From Chitinophagales bacterium (GTDB lineage Bacteria > Bacteroidota > Bacteroidia > Chitinophagales > Saprospiraceae): a stretch of DNA of 64,000 nt. Numbering within the stretch: position 1 is the first letter of the stretch; the number at the start of each line of letters is the position of its first letter. The DNA lies in the NCBI GenBank assembly GCA_013299105.1, contig JAAFJY010000033.1, forward strand, positions 1 to 64,000. Reading direction: 5' to 3'. Below, piece by piece: positions 26,501 through 34,363 of this stretch. The translations under genes were made by a program, and so were the position numbers. The notes beneath the pieces are model-generated. The model was not told the DNA's origin. It worked only from the letters and a program-made list of their open reading frames with translations, and did not search any database.

Positions 26501-27556
26501 TACGACGAGGCCAAGAAATATTTCCAAAGCGCCATCGCCATTGGGCAGGAAATACGAGGCTATGTGGTCGACTCACAGATTGTAGCCAACCTGGGCCTGA
26601 CCTACATGAACCAGGGCAACTACGACGAGGGCATTCGCCAACAGCAAGAGCAATTGGCGTATTGCCAAGCCCACAACGACAAACAAGGCATGGCCACCAT
26701 TTCGGTGTACATCGGCATTGTTTTGCAAGAAAAAGGCGATTACCAGGAGGCTTTGAGCAATTTCCAGGCAGGCTTGGACCTGGCCCTGGAATTGGGTAAC
26801 AAACACCTCACCGCCGTAGCCATCGGCAACATTGGCCTGGCCTATGAACGCCAAGGCAAGTACGACCTGGCCATGGAAAACTACGTCAAAGACCTAGACT
26901 TGGCTGAAGAGTTGGGCGATAAACAGGGCGAATCCATCGCTTTGGGGCTGATTGGGCAGTTGCTGAATGTACGGGGCGAATTTCACAAAGCCATTGAGTA
27001 CATGTCAAAAGCCCTGATGCTTTGTGAAGAGCTGGGCTATCAAAAAGGCATCGCCAAGGCGGTGAATACCTTGGGGGATATTTTTTACAACCTCAAAGAA
27101 TACAATCGCTCGATTCAGTTTTACGACCGGGCCATCGAAGTGACCCGTGCTATCGGCAATCGCCTGGTACTGGGCCTAAGCCTGGCCGAAAAAGGAACCG
27201 TATTGCTGGAAACGGGTAATTGGGCCGAGCTCGATAAAGTAAGTGCAGAAGCCCGCACCCTGGCCGATGAGCTGGATCAACCGGAGTTGTACTACGAAGC
27301 CGAGCTGTTGTTGGCCAAAAAACTACATTCACAAGGTCGCCAAGACGAAGCAAAAGCAGTACTCGAAACCCTGGCCAAAGAGGATTATTTAAGCCGCGAC
27401 CAAATGGCTGCCGTCTACTTCGAATTACACCGCCTCGACCCCGAAGATCGGGAATTGACCAATCAAACCCACGCCATGTACTCGGATTTGGTGGCCCGTA
27501 CTCCAAAATTCACTTATCGGGTAAGGGTAGAAAAATTGATGGAGTCGATGGGGTAG
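23528..27556 (+). CDS. Double cyclase-homology domain / AAA-type ATPase / TPR protein, soluble adenylyl cyclase-like
   Basis: 1342 residues from GTG 23528. Order: cyclase homology domain C1 (~22-175) with metal Asp D30 (FVDLSGF) and D80 (FAGDAF); cyclase domain C2 (~235-400), lacking both metal Asp but carrying N352 and R356 in VGNRVNLAARLM; a P-loop ATPase (Walker A GEAGIGKS at 445-452; Walker B-like LVIEVEDGHW); a helical linker; and about ten TPRs (~860-1290). Two complementary half-sites in one chain match mammalian soluble adenylyl cyclase. The purine-specifying Lys of C1 is Tyr76 (PYFAGD), so the substrate is uncertain. No membrane helix: cytoplasmic. It is monocistronic. Confidence 0.88.
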   Translation: MKHLLPHFIQEQFDQRNMHDTLHGFVMFVDLSGFTPLTQHLMNKGSVGAEELSNILREIFEPLVGVVYAHGGFIPYFAGDAFTAIFPESEDLDLSVFLHAAFGVQNLFQKQIYQFGAFKIGVKIGLSYGRVEWGMVGRYHRSFYFRGDPIDAAATAQDKAKNQSSRIVFDELLLQKLPSSFAKKEVEKGYFAFDGIPNLPNVQRTPLNLPNIRKDLLELFLPQEVIEYNQEGEFRTVIAVFIGFEGLTNHALLNKFAGIVIEQINNFAGYFKEIDFGDKGGVITCFFGAPVSFENIVDRSLEFISALKQELYELRAQYGVRFKVGATQGTAYTGIIGGEERGQYAAVGNRVNLAARLMDHAEWEEILVDGEIQKNRSFIFQHRGDIQYKGLKGNVPTYKLIGRNETRQPVYHESMVGRNAELQELLAYSQPLFENNSAGIALIFGEAGIGKSRISYELRQRLNVEQKVQWYSCPTDQILRKPFNPFIYFLRNYFDQSAEQNVARNLQKFEAQFQVLLDKLERIPNSQQLRDELLRTRSVLAAQVGIVYFDSLWEQLDARGRYQNTIQAIIELFLAESLVAPLVIEVEDGHWLDENSQELLTEMMRYLRRYPILLLITSRYGDDGEKPSFFEPILLDTHQLRQPLEINLNLLSTAAVREFAEMKLKGPISEAFLEILQRAANSNPFYLDQLLEYFLEQDLLELKNDQWNLQEDKIQLSNSMNAVLTARIDRLSSLVKETVKAAAVIGREFEVSVLNEVMKFNEDFSRNHADSDLLLHEQIEVAEKVQIWRAMSELRYIFRHSLLREAAYSMQLRARLEQLHKLIAEAIERIYRDRIEDRFMDLAFHYEQANVFDKTCEYLRKAGDYARRNFQNQQALEFYEKLLHMLGTQEDIAKQISTLLKKGKIQELIGKWEECEETYKRALDLAKQNRDVLLLGRAHNARGRVVMLRGDYIEANKYLQKSIQLFESIDDKYGIAEVHGNLGNLYFRQGKYDEAKKYFQSAIAIGQEIRGYVVDSQIVANLGLTYMNQGNYDEGIRQQQEQLAYCQAHNDKQGMATISVYIGIVLQEKGDYQEALSNFQAGLDLALELGNKHLTAVAIGNIGLAYERQGKYDLAMENYVKDLDLAEELGDKQGESIALGLIGQLLNVRGEFHKAIEYMSKALMLCEELGYQKGIAKAVNTLGDIFYNLKEYNRSIQFYDRAIEVTRAIGNRLVLGLSLAEKGTVLLETGNWAELDKVSAEARTLADELDQPELYYEAELLLAKKLHSQGRQDEAKAVLETLAKEDYLSRDQMAAVYFELHRLDPEDRELTNQTHAMYSDLVARTPKFTYRVRVEKLMESMG

Positions 27557-27848
27557 GGGACAAGCCACGAATAAACCTTACCAAATTGCAACTTCGTTGC
27601 CTCGCTTTGCGAGGCCATTTTTGGAACACGGATAAAATTGGGTTTGGGTGTGCTTGTTTGGGTGTGAGTGTGCATAAACCCTATTTCCAATTAAGTGAGT
27701 CAATAGATTCTGATCGAAGCCCCACACACTCGAACTCACACTTACACACGACACACCCATTCTTGCGGATTTCCAACACGACGTTGACCATGATGTTGAC
27801 ACCTAGCAATTAAAAAATTGGAAAGGTTTATTTTTGAACTGTTACTAA
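27555..27848 (-). repeat. Family I MITE-like element, copy 3 (inverted)
   Basis: A ~292-bp inverted copy starting directly at the stop codon of the cyclase gene: GACAAGCCACGAATAAACC at the left and TTTATTTTTGAACTGTTACT at the right, with the 15-bp TIR core AATAAACCTTACCAA intact on one side and one mismatch on the other. It also carries the CTCGCTTTGCGAG hairpin. Confidence 0.75.
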
Positions 27849-27910
27849 GGGTAATGCACTGGCAAAATTTCGTTGGGACTAATCCATCTCCGATTTATTT
27901 TCGTTCTTGC

Positions 27911-27941
27911 TTGCCATTTCAAAAAACAGCCACTATCTTTG
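27911..27941 (+). promoter_or_regulatory. Promoter of tRNA-Val
   Basis: TTG (27911-27913), 20 bases, then TATCTTTG (27934-27941): a full match to the phylum's promoter pattern, 30 bp upstream of the tRNA. Confidence 0.65.
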
Positions 27942-27971
27942 CACTCGCTTTTTGAAAAAGCACTCAGGCGC

Positions 27972-28046
27972 GGGTAATTAGCTCAGGTGGTTTAGAGCGC
28001 TGCTTTGACAGAGCAGAGGTCACAGGTTCGAGTCCTGTATTACCCA
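27972..28046 (+). tRNA. tRNA-Val (anticodon GAC)
   Basis: Acceptor stem GGGTAAT (27972-27978) pairs with ATTACCC (28039-28045). The D-arm GCTC...GAGC, an anticodon stem CTGCT/AGCAG around loop TTGACAG (anticodon GAC), the GGTTCGAGTCC T-arm and discriminator A (28046) are all present. The 3' CCA is not encoded. Confidence 0.95.
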
Positions 28047-28156
28047 CAAGATGGGGTGTGGGTGTGATGGTGTGAGTTAGGGTGTGTGGGGCTTCGGGCT
28101 TGGGTCTGAGTGAAAGTCTCAACATCAAAGTTCTTTAATCTTTAAATGTTTGGTTT

Positions 28157-28507
28157 GTGTTTGACTTTGAGAAACTGGAGGTTTATCAAGAAATACGGAC
28201 TACCAATTTGAAGGTTCTAAAGCACATTTTTACCCACAAAACGAGTATTGACCCCTACTTGCAAGATCAATTCAAAAGAGCCAGCCTAAGTGCATTGCTG
28301 AACCTGGCCGAAGGAACTGGTCGAATGACGAACCCCGACAAAAAGAAATTCTACATCACTGCACGTTCTTCTATTTTTGAATGTGTAGCGATCTTGCAAA
28401 CTTTGTACGACTTGCAAGCGCTGGAGAAAAACCTCCACGATGAATTGTACAGCAGCTTCGAAAAATGCTCACGTATGTTGCTAGGCATGATTCGCTCGCT
28501 GGAATAG
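28157..28507 (+). CDS. Four-helix-bundle protein (S23/23S rRNA intervening-sequence type)
   Basis: 116 residues from GTG 28157. Family motifs are clear: FEKLEVYQEIRTTNLKVLKH at the start, LQDQFKRASLSALLNLAEG in the middle, ARSSIFECVAILQTL near the end. Members occur inside 23S rRNA intervening sequences or as stand-alone genes in Bacteroidota, form pentameric helix bundles and have basic surfaces; the cellular role is unsettled. Here it stands alone between tRNA-Val and tRNA-Pro, flanked by GT-rich and AC-rich stretches that are inverted relative to each other, suggesting it may have inserted as a unit. Confidence 0.88.
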   Translation: MFDFEKLEVYQEIRTTNLKVLKHIFTHKTSIDPYLQDQFKRASLSALLNLAEGTGRMTNPDKKKFYITARSSIFECVAILQTLYDLQALEKNLHDELYSSFEKCSRMLLGMIRSLE

Positions 28508-28618
28508 GTGCGGAAGTTTTAGCGTTTAACAACTGTGGTACGAATTACAAATACCACTAGGGCCAAACAGTGTCTCGGACACACCCACACCATCACACTC
28601 ACACTCACACACTATTTT

Positions 28619-28692
28619 CGGGATGTAGCTCAGCCCGGTAGAGTACACGTCTGGGGGGCGTGTGGCCGCAGGTTCAAATCCTGTCATCCCGA
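28619..28692 (+). tRNA. tRNA-Pro (anticodon GGG)
   Basis: Acceptor CGGGATG (28619-28625) pairs with CATCCCG (28685-28691), discriminator A follows. D-arm GCTC/GAGT, anticodon stem CACGT/GCGTG with loop CTGGGGG gives anticodon GGG, and the T-arm GGTTCAAATCC is normal. C1-G72 is typical of bacterial proline tRNA. Confidence 0.95.
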
Positions 28693-28697
28693 CTACC

Positions 28698-28730
28698 AAA
28701 AGGTCTTGCAATTTTGTAAGGCCTTTTTTT
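28698..28730 (+). terminator. Terminator after tRNA-Pro
   Basis: AAAAGGTCTT (28698-28707) pairs with AAGGCCTTTT (28718-28727) with one G-T pair, ending in seven T residues. It separates the tRNA from the GNAT gene. Confidence 0.75.
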
Positions 28731-28774
28731 ATCCCCTCAAATTCTTATCACCACCCGGCCAACCTTCACACCCC

Positions 28775-29236
28775 ATGCAAAAACTCCACATCCGCCCAGC
28801 TACCCACGCCGATATTCCCGTTTTGCTGCAATTCGAGCAAGCGGTGGTCCTAACTGAGCGCCCTTTTGACGCGACCCTGAAACCCGACCCCGTCACTTAT
28901 TATGACTTGCCTTTTTTGATCGACTCCCCCCAAGCTGTGCTTTTGGTGGGCTTGTGGGAAGGCGAAATTTGTGCCTGCGGCTACGCCAAAATAGTTCAGG
29001 CTCAAGCTTATTGCCAGCACGATCGCTATGCTTATTTGGGCTTCATGTACGTGGCCGAGACTCATCGGGGCCAGGGTTTCAATCGTCAAATTTTGGAGGC
29101 TTTGCAACAATGGGCCAAAGACCAGGGCCTGGTCGAGTGCCGTTTGGAAGTGTATGCTGACAATGTGGCCGCCATTCGGGCATATGAGAAGGTGGGGTAT
29201 GCGACCAAGCTGTTAGAGATGCGATTGGGGGTGTAA
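28775..29236 (+). CDS. GNAT family N-acetyltransferase
   Basis: 153 residues from ATG 28775 (a longer frame reads through tRNA-Pro and is rejected). The fold is recognisable from LHIRPATHADIPVLLQFEQA at the start, YLGFMYVAETHRGQGFNRQI (motif A, acetyl-CoA pyrophosphate loop HRGQGF) at ~83-102, and VYADNVAAIRAYEKVGY (motif B) near the end. It transfers an acetyl group from acetyl-CoA to an amine; the acceptor is unknown. It is convergent with the GH43 gene. Confidence 0.88.
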   Translation: MQKLHIRPATHADIPVLLQFEQAVVLTERPFDATLKPDPVTYYDLPFLIDSPQAVLLVGLWEGEICACGYAKIVQAQAYCQHDRYAYLGFMYVAETHRGQGFNRQILEALQQWAKDQGLVECRLEVYADNVAAIRAYEKVGYATKLLEMRLGV

Positions 29237-29400
29237 AAGCCATACAGGATAATTTGGCTGGTGCTTTTCGGTTCTGAACTTGGCAAGCAACTCAGGTACC
29301 CATTCGTACCACTAGTATCTCAAAATCACCCATTTGACTTAGTTGTGTTACGGCCCCTAATGTGTTTCAGAACAGTTTCTTATAGCCGCGCTCTCCTCAA

Positions 29401-31146
29401 TCACTCCACCCGCTGCACTACACTCCGCTCGGAAACCCCATTTTCATTTACACATTCGATGCTGAAAAAATAAGTTTTGGTCCGGTCCATGCCTTTGAAC
29501 CAGTATTCATTGGCGTCATGCACCATGATGCAGTTGTACAATTGGTCGGGCGCGGTACCATAATAGATGTTGTAAGCATATGCTTGGTCCACGGGCGACC
29601 ACTTGATCCAGGCTGAGCGCTTGTCAGTTTCGGTGCGCAGCACAAAAAACTGTTTGGGTGCAGGAGGGATGCTACCCTTGCCCTTGCCAAAAACCCTGAG
29701 GCCACTGAGGGCAAACTTCCCGCTGGGCATTTTGCGGTTTTCAATTTTGATGAAACGGGTTTCGATGGCTTGCGGCAGTTCGATGTAATCATGGGGTACG
29801 TCGGTCTGGTTCTGGCTTTTGTCAAGCAAAATCTCCCATTTTTTCCCGTCTTTCGAGTGGTAAAGGAGATATTGATGGGCTAATTTTTCGCCTTTGCCTA
29901 AGATCTCGGCATCTTGATCGGCAAAATTGACTTGGATGGCTCTAACTGTGCAGGTCTCGCCCAGGTCGCTTTCTAACCATTCTCCAGGATTGGCACTGCT
30001 GGCCGACCAGTAAGTTTTGACGCTTTCGTCCACTGCAAAATTGGGGTAATGCGCTCCAAGCGTAGAGGATGCCCGCACTGGTTTTTGGTAATTGAGCAAC
30101 ATCCAGCCCGTGAAGCGACTTTTCAAATGATCGGCCTTGCCATTGGGTAAATAATGCGGGTAATCGCCAAAAGCAGTGTTGCAGTACATCACATCTTTTT
30201 GGTCAAAACCCGCAGGCCAGATGCCGATGCGTCGCTCAAAATTGTTTTTCACCGCCACCACCATCGTAGATACATGCCAGTAATTCTGCCAATTGTCCTG
30301 AAAAGTAGCCCCATGCCCGGCCCCCCGGATGAAGCCTCCTGCTTTGGAAGACAGTGGATCGCTTTGGTGCTCCCAAGCATCGGTCAAGGGGGTAGTTGCC
30401 ACCGCCACCCCATCGGAGTAGCCGCTGAACTCGGTGCCTGGCGCCCCGTATTGCATGTAGTATTTGCCCTTGTATTTGGTCATGTGCGCCCCTTCCATGA
30501 AGGGGTTGAGGAAGGTATTGTCGAGGTGCTCTCCAAAACGTTGCCAGCCATAGCGCTCAGGGCGCAGGATGAACAACTCGGTGCGGGTGCCCAGGGGCTG
30601 CATGGTTTTGCGGTCCAGTTCCACCCCCTTGAGTGGAAAAGCGTTGCTGGAACCATTGAACATGTAGAGTTTGCCATTGTCATCGGTGAAAAAATCGGGA
30701 TCCCAGCCACCGATGTCGAACTTGTATACCAACTCCGACCATTCATTGCCTTTCGGGTTGGTACTCATCCAAATGGGAAAAGTGCGGCTGTAAGTTGAGC
30801 CAAAGACCAGCATTGTATCGCCAATGATGCCCACTGCGGGTGCACAGAGGTCATCATAAACCTTGTGCTCCGGGCGCAAAAAATGGCGGGCTACAAAGGT
30901 CCACTTGCTCAGGTCTTTGCTCCACCAGTAACCCCATTGGTTGGTAGAAAACAGGTAATAATCGCCTTTGTAATTCACGATCACTGGATCCGCAGTGGCC
31001 CGGTGGTGCCCCCATTCCGAAAAATTGGGGATGGGGGTGTAGCCGTAATCCAGGTTGATGGGATTGCAATAGGTGCTTTGGGCCGATAGCTTGTGTTGGG
31101 CCAAAAAAAGGCCCAGAAGGAGCGCGAATACGATTTTCTGACTCAT
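29401..31146 (-). CDS. Secreted GH43 family glycoside hydrolase with discoidin and FN3 domains
   Basis: 581 residues. A signal peptide (MSQKIVFALLLGLFLAQHKLSAQ) is followed by a five-bladed GH43 domain at ~25-330. The three acidic residues are visible: base Asp in RATADPVIVNYKGDYY, modulator Asp in GGWDPDFFTDDNGK, acid Glu in FMEGAHMTKYKGKYY. A discoidin (F5/8 C) carbohydrate-binding domain (~355-490, PVRASSTLGAHYPNFAVDES) and a fibronectin III domain (~495-580) follow. GH43 enzymes act on arabinose, xylose or galactose linkages in plant-type polysaccharides. There is no T9SS tail and no SusC/D genes nearby, so it is outside a polysaccharide utilisation locus. Confidence 0.9.
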   Translation of the reverse strand: MSQKIVFALLLGLFLAQHKLSAQSTYCNPINLDYGYTPIPNFSEWGHHRATADPVIVNYKGDYYLFSTNQWGYWWSKDLSKWTFVARHFLRPEHKVYDDLCAPAVGIIGDTMLVFGSTYSRTFPIWMSTNPKGNEWSELVYKFDIGGWDPDFFTDDNGKLYMFNGSSNAFPLKGVELDRKTMQPLGTRTELFILRPERYGWQRFGEHLDNTFLNPFMEGAHMTKYKGKYYMQYGAPGTEFSGYSDGVAVATTPLTDAWEHQSDPLSSKAGGFIRGAGHGATFQDNWQNYWHVSTMVVAVKNNFERRIGIWPAGFDQKDVMYCNTAFGDYPHYLPNGKADHLKSRFTGWMLLNYQKPVRASSTLGAHYPNFAVDESVKTYWSASSANPGEWLESDLGETCTVRAIQVNFADQDAEILGKGEKLAHQYLLYHSKDGKKWEILLDKSQNQTDVPHDYIELPQAIETRFIKIENRKMPSGKFALSGLRVFGKGKGSIPPAPKQFFVLRTETDKRSAWIKWSPVDQAYAYNIYYGTAPDQLYNCIMVHDANEYWFKGMDRTKTYFFSIECVNENGVSERSVVQRVE

Positions 31147-31256
31147 AAAACAGGAAATTGGTGGGCTATTTTGGGGGCAAAAAAAGTAGTACTTTGACTT
31201 GGTGAAAGTCTTAGAGCACGAGACTTACAAAGCGGGAGCCTGGGTCGCAGTTTTTG

Positions 31257-31610
31257 TTAAACTGCCGGAAGGACACCAAATTCGTGTTCAAACCTTGTTT
31301 CAATCCTGCTTTTTAATGCCTCTGCATCGATCAAATCAGTGTAACGCTTCAAGCGAGACAGGACCGCCATCAGGTGTTCGAGGATGATTGGCTTGGGGTC
31401 TTCGACAGCAAGAATTTCAGCGTAGGGAAGTACCAACCAAATATAGATATCTTCTTGAGACTTACTTACCCTAGTCCTACTTTTCTCTTTCCTACCTACG
31501 AGTGTAATGTATAAGTTACTGGTGCATAAATCTCTAAACTCATCATTTAGGGCTTGTAAATTGACTTTTGCATACGATTTGAGGTCGAAGTTGCCGCCGA
31601 TGGTAATCAT
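31257..31610 (-). CDS. Putative immunity protein, function unknown
   Basis: 117 residues from ATG 31610 (a longer frame from TTG 31655 overlaps the upstream ORF). No membrane segment or signal peptide. A beta-rich start (MITIGGNFDLKSYAKVNLQA) is followed by a charged middle and a C-terminal helix (LKSRIETRFEHEF). I do not recognise the family. It lies directly downstream of an apparent polymorphic-toxin module on the same strand, the usual place for the cognate immunity gene; that role is inference from position. Confidence 0.5.
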   Translation of the reverse strand: MITIGGNFDLKSYAKVNLQALNDEFRDLCTSNLYITLVGRKEKSRTRVSKSQEDIYIWLVLPYAEILAVEDPKPIILEHLMAVLSRLKRYTDLIDAEALKSRIETRFEHEFGVLPAV

Positions 31611-31647
31611 GACAATATTTTTTTGCGATTTAAGGAAAAAAAGTTTT

Positions 31648-32025
31648 TCAATCAAGCGATTTGTTTCCCGGTGGCAGGACTAATCTGAACCAGCTTGGAG
31701 TAGCTGCGTTGTCTCCAACCCAAGGACGCCTTATATTTTCAGGCAATAAACTATATGTGCCAATCAAAGTAGTTTGTTCAGCAAGGACTGTTGCCAAATC
31801 CCCTTCCATTCGTTCAAGCAAAGCAAGATTGTTTTTAATTAACCAATTTGAACTATATCCTCTTGCAGAAAAGGTGTCTCCTGTAGTTCCATACTTGTAA
31901 ATTTCTTTTCCTTTGAGATAAAACCTTCCAGTTGGCGAATGAGGACACTCAAAATACCCATTGTTAATTGCGACCAGCACATATAAGCGGTGTTTTTGTG
32001 TCTTCTCAACCTTGCGAGTAAGCGT
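31648..32025 (-). pseudogene. Orphan C-terminal polymorphic-toxin module, no ATG start
   Basis: An open frame of ~125 residues with no ATG (first usable codon GTG 31980). It reads KTQKHRLYVLVAINNGYFE, GRFYLKGKEIYKYGTTGD and ends WFRLVLPPGNKSLD. I associate the YVLVA...KGKEIYKYGTT...LPPGNK pattern with toxin domains at the C-termini of RHS and other contact-dependent proteins in Bacteroidota. The delivery part is absent: an in-frame TAA lies at 32026-32028. It may be a displaced toxin cassette or a decayed gene. The downstream gene would be its immunity partner. Exact family uncertain. Confidence 0.45.
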
Positions 32026-32051
32026 TTATTCCCAGCTTTTGCTCAAGCTGT

Positions 32052-32234
32052 AACTGCCATGTTCTCTTTGGGAACGGCATCTTCCCAGGTTTTGGGGATG
32101 GCCATGTAGATGATGATGCCTAAAATCAAGCCAATTATTGTGAAGACGATACCTTTAGAAATCAAGCTACCTTTTGAGAAGGCGAGGCCCCATAGATTTC
32201 GCTCATTTGAGGATATTTTCAGCAGCTATTTACA
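32052..32234 (-). other. Possible remnant of a small membrane protein
   Basis: An open frame without ATG on the minus strand encodes LWGLAFSKGSLISKG, a hydrophobic helix (IVFTIIGLILGIIIYMAIP) and a soluble tail ending AVTA before a stop at 32052-32054. Starts could only be TTG or CTG. It lies just upstream of the toxin-like fragment. It could be a short real gene or debris. Confidence 0.25.
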
Positions 32235-32669
32235 CAAAAGAGATGATCTTTTTGAAGAAAATTAAGCTTTTTCGTCACTCAAAACCATTGGAATGTATAG
32301 CTACTTTGAGTAGGATAATTTGATGAATCGCTGATCATTTGGCCAACTAGCTTAGATTGATTCTTTTTACCTTAATACATCCACATGACAGCAGCACAAA
32401 TATACGAAAAAAATATTAAAAAACAATATTTTCATTTTTTCACCAAAGACACATAAAAATTATTTTCGCAAAACTTACATCCCCTCATAGATATACTTAA
32501 CCACCATAGGTTTTGTGCATTTCAATCAAATGTTCCAATGTCATGGCTACGCCATTTTGAAGAAATTTTGCTTGCCTTTGCTACCATAATGCCAGCCCTA
32601 CGGGCTTTTTTAATTCAAAAACCGAGTAGCGGTGACATTATGGTAGAAAAAGGCAGGTCATAGTCGTCT
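32235..32669. other. AT-rich non-coding stretch
   Basis: There is no convincing ORF, RNA gene or promoter here. The sequence is AT-rich with long A and T runs, and around 32560-32640 it has a loosely palindromic CTACCATAATG...CATTATGGTAG pair (about 32581-32591 and 32635-32645) that could be the ends of a ~65-bp hairpin element. Confidence 0.35.
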
Positions 32670-32782
32670 CAGAACCGCGAAGCGGGCCAATTCTGAAAAT
32701 TCTTTTAAATTCTGTTTTGGTCAACATCACACAAGAAATTCTGCAATTCTGTAATTCTGAAAATTCTGGTTCAGATACAAAA
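32670..32782 (+). repeat. Family III AATTCTG-rich repeat, copy C (partial)
   Basis: The segment contains CCGCGAAGCGG, then AATTCTG words repeated about every 10-12 bases, and TTTTGGTCAACATCACACAA, matching the middle of copies at 18421-18620 and 42603-42835. Both ends of the full-length copies are missing. Confidence 0.6.
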
Positions 32783-32919
32783 TGCTTTACTTGAGTGTTG
32801 AGACCGACTTTCTCCGAAGTTTTCAGTAAACCAAAAAGTACCAACCAACAGAGCTCAACCAATTTTACCCCCAAATGTTTCCATAACTGTTGTCTCAATC
32901 CTAACCCAACTCCTCGTTC

Positions 32920-34326
32920 ATGACCCAACTTCCACTGGATGCAGATTTAAAAAATGAAATAGCTGCTTTTGGCCTCTTCAAAGGCGCAAACCCAGCGGAT
33001 ATTGATTGGTTCTTGTCCCGAGCCGAACACCGGGAGTATGCCGAGGGCGAGCACCTCTTTGTGCCTGGCGACGCGCTGAATTCCCTGGAAATTGTGCTGG
33101 AGGGCGCTTGCATGGTCAAAGTCAAACAAGGCAATGAGTTCCGCGAATACCGGACCTGGACCCTCGGTTCGGTGATGGGAAAATTGCCATTTTCGCGTAT
33201 GCAAAAAGCTGCTGCCTACGGTATTGCCGTGGAAAAATGCCGCATCCTGTGCCTGCACGAGCAGTTTTTTCCGGAGATGGCGCAACAGAGTTATGTTTTG
33301 CTGGGCAATTGTGTAGCTATTATGTCGGATCGGATCAAGGATTTCACCCAGGTACAATTGCAAAGTGAAAAACTCATGGCCTTGGGCAAACTTTCGGCGG
33401 GCCTGGCGCACGAACTCAACAACCCCGCCTCCGCCATTGTGCGCAGCGCAGAGGAGTTGTACGAACGCACCCACCACACTCCCGAACGTTTCAAAGCCAT
33501 CATCACCATGCGGGTGACGGAAGAGGAGACCGATGCAGTCAACGCCATTTTATTTGGAAAAATCAAGGCTGCAAGACCCGACCTGCCCTTGTTGCAGCGC
33601 GAGGCCAAACGCGATGACCTCTTGGACTGGTTGGATGACCATGCCATCGAAAACGCCGACGACCTCGCTGAGGTTTTCTTGGAATTTGGCTTGTATGTTG
33701 AGGATTTGGAGAAAATCGAGACCACCGTTGCTGGACGCGAGTTGGGGGCTATTCTCAACTGGATTGGAAACACCCTGAACCTGGAGAATTCTGTCTCTGA
33801 AATTCGCGAAGCTGCAAGCCGCATTGCAGAGTTGGTGCGATCTGTAAAAGCTTACACCCACATGGACCAGGCGCAGGCTTTTGAACCTTTGGACCTGCAT
33901 GAAGGCATCAAAAACACCCTGACCATGCTCAAGCACCTGATCCGACAAAAAAGCATTGTTTTGGAAAAAAACCTGGACCCCGATTTACCAAAAATATTGG
34001 GAAATCCCGGGGAGTTGAATCAGGTGTGGACCAACTTGATTGATAACGCCATCGATGCTTTGCCAGTGGGAGGAACTTTGAAAATCCACAGTTTTTTCCG
34101 CCACAAAAAAGTGGTGATTGAAATCGAAGACAATGGCAGCGGCATCCCCCAGGAGGTCCAAAACCAGATATTTGAGCCTTTTTTTACCACCAAACCCATC
34201 GGTCAAGGTACTGGCATGGGCTTGGAAGTAGTGCGGCGCATCATTACGCAGCACCACGGCGAAGTGAAGTTCAGTTCACAAGCCGGATCAACCATTTTTA
34301 CCATTGAGTTTCCCCAGTGGAACTGA
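32920..34326 (+). CDS. Histidine kinase with N-terminal cyclic-nucleotide-binding domain
   Basis: A soluble kinase of 468 residues. Cyclic-nucleotide-binding (CRP-like) domain at ~15-125 (FLSRAEHREYAEGEHLFVPGD, LEIVLEGACMVK); H-box LSAGLAHELNNPASAIVRSA at ~163-182; a helical insert; N-box QVWTNLIDNAIDAL; G1 DNGSGIPQEV; FFTTKPIGQGTGMGLEVV. There is no membrane segment, so it senses a cytoplasmic signal, possibly a cyclic nucleotide. The arginine of the classical phosphate-binding cassette is not obvious, so ligand binding is uncertain. It lies 37 bp before the response regulator fusion. Confidence 0.88.
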   Translation: MTQLPLDADLKNEIAAFGLFKGANPADIDWFLSRAEHREYAEGEHLFVPGDALNSLEIVLEGACMVKVKQGNEFREYRTWTLGSVMGKLPFSRMQKAAAYGIAVEKCRILCLHEQFFPEMAQQSYVLLGNCVAIMSDRIKDFTQVQLQSEKLMALGKLSAGLAHELNNPASAIVRSAEELYERTHHTPERFKAIITMRVTEEETDAVNAILFGKIKAARPDLPLLQREAKRDDLLDWLDDHAIENADDLAEVFLEFGLYVEDLEKIETTVAGRELGAILNWIGNTLNLENSVSEIREAASRIAELVRSVKAYTHMDQAQAFEPLDLHEGIKNTLTMLKHLIRQKSIVLEKNLDPDLPKILGNPGELNQVWTNLIDNAIDALPVGGTLKIHSFFRHKKVVIEIEDNGSGIPQEVQNQIFEPFFTTKPIGQGTGMGLEVVRRIITQHHGEVKFSSQAGSTIFTIEFPQWN

Positions 34327-34363
34327 AACTATTTATTCCCTAAACTTCTCATTGTTTGTAAAA

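Noticed and set aside
28157-28507. Diversity-generating retroelement accessory protein (Avd)
   Set aside because: Avd is also a four-helix bundle, but no reverse transcriptase or template/variable repeat pair is present nearby; the S23 assignment is simpler.
28535-28774. N-terminal extension of the GNAT frame
   Set aside because: It would be translated through tRNA-Pro and its terminator; the GNAT fold starts exactly at ATG 28775.
29401-31146. Polysaccharide utilisation locus around the GH43 gene
   Set aside because: No SusC/SusD pair or other carbohydrate enzyme is adjacent.
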